Source of the DNA: Cyanobacteriota bacterium
GTDB lineage: Bacteria; Cyanobacteriota; Cyanobacteriia; Leptolyngbyales; Leptolyngbyaceae
NCBI GenBank assembly: GCA_027482985.1
Contig: JAIXVO010000164.1
Span: forward strand, 1-8,717
Length of the DNA stretch: 8,717 nt
Direction: 5' to 3'
Under the pieces are notes generated by a model. It was not told the origin of the DNA and searched no databases. It saw nothing but the letters and a program-made list of their open reading frames with translations. Positions 6,785 to 8,717 of this stretch are shown one piece after another. Both the position numbers and the translations under genes were made by a program. Positions within the stretch are counted from its first letter, which is position 1. Each line of letters begins with the position of its first letter.

Positions 6785-6849
6785 GTAGGTTGGGTTGAGA
6801 ACCGAAACCCAACGCCTGCATGGGGTACACTACCGCTAACCCATCCTAC
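6785..6849. repeat. REP/MITE-like inverted repeat element
   Basis: GTAGGTTGGGTTGAG at 6785-6799 is an imperfect inverted match to CTAACCCATCCTAC at 6836-6849. Inside it, GTTGGGTT (6789-6796) and AACCCAAC (6806-6813) form a separate perfect 8-bp hairpin with a 9-base loop. The GTAGGTTGGGTT...AACCCAAC pattern resembles small dispersed palindromic elements common in cyanobacterial intergenic DNA. That identification is from memory; only the palindromes are seen here. Confidence 0.6.
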
Positions 6850-6891
6850 GGTTGAATTTAGAGAGATTGGCAGTAAATCACCTCGCCTCAG

Positions 6892-6921
6892 CTGTCCGAC
6901 TTTTGCAGAAAAGTCGGACAG
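6892..6921. terminator. perfect 13-bp hairpin between convergent genes, possible bidirectional terminator
   Basis: CTGTCCGACTTTT (6892-6904) and AAAAGTCGGACAG (6909-6921) pair perfectly around a GCAG loop. The hairpin lies between the Nif11 gene and the converging HdrB-like gene. No T-run follows the stem on either strand, so it is not a canonical intrinsic terminator. It may instead be a dispersed palindromic repeat or an mRNA 3'-end stabiliser. Confidence 0.55.
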
Positions 6922-6942
6922 ATCATCTCATCTAGTTTTGAT

Positions 6943-7854
6943 TTAAGCAGGTGTCATGAGTTTATCCACCACCGATCGCGTGGAGACAATGTGCCGCTGT
7001 AATCCCAGGGCTGCGGGGTCAATCCCTAACGCGAGGGCAATCAATTGGGGTAAATGGAGAATCGGTAAGCCCAGTTTTTGCCCGATCGCTTTTTCCACTT
7101 CCGGTTGGCGTGAATCCAGGTTCAGGTGACACAGCGGACAGGGGGTGACAATGCAATCGGCTCCCGCTGCGATCGCCGCCTGAATGTGCATTCCTGCCAT
7201 CTGAAACGCCTGGTCGGTAGCATAACTAGAAAGCGGCCAGCCACAACATTGAGCCCGCCCCCGGTAGTAAATGGGAGTCGCGCCGACGGCTTGAAACACA
7301 TTTTCCATTGACTGTGGATTAAACGGATCATCAAAGGGAATGTGATCCTGGGCGCGCAGCAAGTAGCAGCCATAAAAAGCGGCACACTTCAAGCCCGATA
7401 ATCGCCGCGTAACTTTCGCTTGCAGGTCAGCCAGCCCATAATCTCCCACGATCGCCCAGAGCAAATGTTTGACCTCGGTGCTGCCTTGATAGGGGGCACA
7501 CCCTTCCTGGCAAAGCAACTCATTCACCTGGGTCAAATAGGCTGGATTGTTCTGTTGCGCCTGTTTCAGCCGTTCATCCACATGCCCGATGACCCCCTGA
7601 CAGGTACTACAATGGGTTAGCAGCGGCAGTTGCAGTTGTTCCGCCAGGGCAATATTGCGGGCATTCACCGTGTCTTCCAGGAGTTGGGAGTCTTCCTTGA
7701 AGGTGCCCGACCCACAGCAGGACGCTTTTTTCAATTCAATTAATTCAATCCCAAGGGCTTGTGCCAGGATTTGCGTACTCTGGTGCAGTTCCCGACACGC
7801 GCCCTGAGCGACACAACCGGGGTAGTAGGCATATTTCAACGCAGGATGGGGCAT
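6943..7854 (-). CDS. HdrB/SdhE-like iron-sulfur protein with two CCG domains
   Basis: The 303-residue protein resembles the B subunit of CoB-CoM heterodisulfide reductase and the SdhE subunit of type E succinate:quinone reductases. Both cysteine-rich CCG domains are complete: C14, C46-C47, C82-x-x-C85, and C163, C203-C204, C239-x-x-C242. The spacings are CX31CCX34CX2C and CX39CCX34CX2C. Such proteins bind a non-cubane or 4Fe-4S cluster and move electrons between a soluble module and quinone or disulfide. Cyanobacteria make no coenzyme M, so a role with succinate dehydrogenase or another quinone-linked enzyme is more likely. I recall such a link for a Synechocystis homologue but cannot verify it. 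The frame continues up to an ATG at 7980, but the extra 42 residues look unlike the family, and MPHPALKYAYYPGC at 7854 matches the expected start. No Shine-Dalgarno is evident. Confidence 0.88.
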   Translation of the reverse strand: MPHPALKYAYYPGCVAQGACRELHQSTQILAQALGIELIELKKASCCGSGTFKEDSQLLEDTVNARNIALAEQLQLPLLTHCSTCQGVIGHVDERLKQAQQNNPAYLTQVNELLCQEGCAPYQGSTEVKHLLWAIVGDYGLADLQAKVTRRLSGLKCAAFYGCYLLRAQDHIPFDDPFNPQSMENVFQAVGATPIYYRGRAQCCGWPLSSYATDQAFQMAGMHIQAAIAAGADCIVTPCPLCHLNLDSRQPEVEKAIGQKLGLPILHLPQLIALALGIDPAALGLQRHIVSTRSVVDKLMTPA

Positions 7855-7961
7855 AGAACCAACAAGTCCGACGGCAGACCGGATAAGTAAGAATCTTTCC
7901 ATCATGCCGATGAAATTCGCCCAATCCCCATTTTTTTTAGAATTCCTTTCGAGGTCACTCA

Positions 7962-8000
7962 CGAAAGCGACGACTTCCATTCAGAGCGATCACGCTTTCG
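7962..8000. promoter_or_regulatory. inverted repeat in the divergent promoter region, possible operator
   Basis: CGAAAGCG at 7962-7969 and CGCTTTCG at 7993-8000 are perfect inverted copies 23 bases apart. CTTTCGA also occurs at 7947-7953 and 7996-8002. The right arm lies between the proposed -35 and -10 boxes of the acpP promoter, a place where a repressor could act. No regulator can be named from the sequence. Confidence 0.3.
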
Positions 8001-8008
8001 ATTAAGAT
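7980..8008 (+). promoter_or_regulatory. possible sigma70-type promoter for the acpP transcript
   Basis: TTCAGA at 7980-7985 and TAAGAT at 8003-8008 are 17 bases apart, each with four of six consensus matches. Transcription would start near 8015 and give a leader of about 120 bases before acpP, enough to include the small ORF at 8054-8137. Confidence 0.35.
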
Positions 8009-8053
8009 GAGAAAATGCTCAAAATTGGGACTGTTTCCATTCAGGAGCCATCC

Positions 8054-8137
8054 ATGCCCTTGAATCGCAAGCCCAGAGCAGATCATAAGTTATTTGGCAT
8101 GAGTGAACTGCCGCCGCATCCAACGAGGGAGCTATGA
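8054..8137 (+). CDS. possible 27-residue leader ORF coupled to acpP
   Basis: AGGAG at 8043-8047 lies six bases before the ATG at 8054, which is one of the best Shine-Dalgarno placements in the window. The frame encodes [20 protein letters not shown] and seven more residues. It ends in a TGA at 8135-8137 that overlaps the acpP start in an ATGA arrangement. The same frame is also open from an ATG at 8015 (40 residues). The peptide has no recognised family, a basic first half and three prolines near its end. The overlap suggests translational coupling, or the ORF could be chance. It is too short to judge by codon use. Confidence 0.35.
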   Translation: MPLNRKPRADHKLFGMSELPPHPTREL

Positions 8138-8385
8138 GCGAACAAGAAATTTTTGAAAAAGTCAAGAAAATTGTGTCTGAGCAACTTGGTGTTGAAACCA
8201 CCGAAGTCACGCCCCAGGCCAGCTTTGCCAATGACCTGGGAGCCGATTCCCTGGATACGGTGGAATTGGTGATGGCGCTGGAAGAAGAATTCGAAATCGA
8301 AATTCCAGACGAAGCGGCGGAACAAATCGCGACGGTGCAATCTGCGGTGGATTACATCAGCAATAAAGTGACTGCCTCGGCTTAA
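8134..8385 (+). CDS. acpP: acyl carrier protein
   Basis: This 83-residue acidic protein has the normal length and four-helix pattern of bacterial acyl carrier protein. [18 protein letters not shown] contains the invariant DSL motif. S39 receives the 4'-phosphopantetheine arm, which carries acyl chains through fatty acid synthesis. Helix I is [16 protein letters not shown] and the C-terminal helix is [19 protein letters not shown] at 8125-8131 gives a strong ribosome binding site, and a leader ORF stop codon overlaps the ATG. fabF follows in the same direction after about 230 bases, the usual order in cyanobacteria, although the repeat-filled gap allows separate regulation. Confidence 0.97.
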   Translation: MSEQEIFEKVKKIVSEQLGVETTEVTPQASFANDLGADSLDTVELVMALEEEFEIEIPDEAAEQIATVQSAVDYISNKVTASA

Positions 8386-8419
8386 ACTGCTGCCTGTAGC
8401 CTGAAAACTTGCCGCATCG

Positions 8420-8560
8420 GGGCGATCGCCCTAGGGCATCGTGAGTCAGTGGTCATGGGTAATCGCACCGCAGTTCCCAATTACCCATGGCCCATGACCA
8501 ATTACCCATGACCAATCTCTCCCCCAGGGCATTCCCAACTGCGATCGCGAAATTCCCTGG
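8420..8560. repeat. inverted and direct repeat cluster between acpP and fabF
   Basis: GGGCGATCGCCC (8420-8431) is a 12-base perfect palindrome around a HIP1 core. TGGTCATGGGTAAT (8450-8463) is a perfect inverted copy of ATTACCCATGACCA (8501-8514). Another partial copy, ATTACCCATGG, lies at 8480-8490, so the left arm has more than one possible partner. CCCATGACCAAT is directly repeated at 8491-8502 and 8505-8516, a 14-base period. CCAGGG (8524-8529) and CCCTGG (8555-8560) enclose a further HIP1 site. The CCCATGACCAATTACC type of repeat is common in cyanobacterial spacers. Strong secondary structure here could attenuate or process the acpP-fabF transcript. Confidence 0.75.
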
Positions 8561-8619
8561 TCGCCATCTGGTACCCCTGTCCATCATCCATGTATTCATT
8601 TCTCTGTTGAAAATTAATT

Positions 8620-8717
8620 ATGACAAACGTTGAACGTAAGCGCGTTGTCGTGACTGGGTTGGGCGCTATTACCCCAATCGGAAACACTCCCAGTGAGTAT
8701 TGGGAAGGCTTGATGAG
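8620..8717 (+). CDS. fabF: beta-ketoacyl-ACP synthase II, N-terminal fragment
   Basis: The first 32 codons are present before the window ends. They encode MTNVERKRVVVTGLGAITPI followed by GNTPSEYWEGL. RVVVTGLGAITPIG and the YWEGL motif are the hallmark N-terminus of FabF, the condensing enzyme that extends acyl-ACP with malonyl-ACP. The active-site Cys-His-His residues lie beyond the window. There is no clear Shine-Dalgarno before the ATG, and the upstream 40 bases are AT-rich. Confidence 0.95.
   Translation, partial: MTNVERKRVVVTGLGAITPIGNTPSEYWEGLM

Noticed and set aside
7855..7980. N-terminal 42-residue extension of the HdrB-like protein to the ATG at 7980
   Set aside because: The extra residues resemble no part of the family, and the domain begins properly after the ATG at 7854; the stretch more likely holds the promoter.

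Overview
The window looks like part of a cyanobacterial chromosome. The palindrome GCGATCGC (HIP1) occurs about 18 times by eye. The proteins resemble cyanobacterial lineage-typical families (DUF2993, DUF4912, a Nif11-domain protein, a two-CCG-domain HdrB-like protein), and acpP followed by fabF is a usual cyanobacterial arrangement. Base composition is moderately GC-rich, and the intergenic DNA is full of short repeats and inverted repeats, as in many filamentous or Leptolyngbya-like genomes. The genus cannot be fixed from this sequence alone.

Layout. Bases 1-240 hold a G-rich tandem repeat and a possible promoter. cdsA (phosphatidate cytidylyltransferase, +) follows at 241-1110. A repeat-filled gap at 1111-1343 separates it from a convergent DUF2993 gene (-, 1344-2156). 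A gene-free stretch at 2157-2541 precedes a DUF4912 protein gene (+, 2542-4122), which carries a striking tract of 16 MSGVG pentapeptides and ends at a textbook intrinsic terminator. Next comes a tight pair: an uncharacterised 193-residue protein (4224-4805) and a flavoprotein of the pyridine nucleotide-disulfide oxidoreductase fold that has lost its redox-active cysteines (4823-6283). A Nif11-domain small protein follows (6375-6755). A short gap with two hairpin elements separates it from a convergent HdrB/SdhE-like CCG-domain protein (-, 6943-7854). From the opposite side of a divergent promoter region come a possible leader peptide gene (8054-8137), acpP (8134-8385), a gap with inverted repeats, and the first 32 codons of fabF (8620 to the window end).

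How the genes relate. cdsA, acpP and fabF belong to membrane lipid synthesis: AcpP carries the growing acyl chain, FabF elongates it, and CdsA activates phosphatidate for phosphatidylglycerol. They are not one operon here. The 193-residue protein and the flavoprotein are probably co-transcribed and may work together. The HdrB-like protein probably serves an electron-transfer complex whose other subunits are encoded elsewhere.

The best candidates for something new are the elastin-like MSGVG repeat tract in the DUF4912 protein, the redox-dead flavoprotein with its small partner, a leader ORF with a strong ribosome binding site that overlaps the acpP start codon, and the Nif11 protein with a glycine-run and basic/aromatic tail. 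No CRISPR array, insertion sequence, tRNA, rRNA or clear prophage gene was seen.
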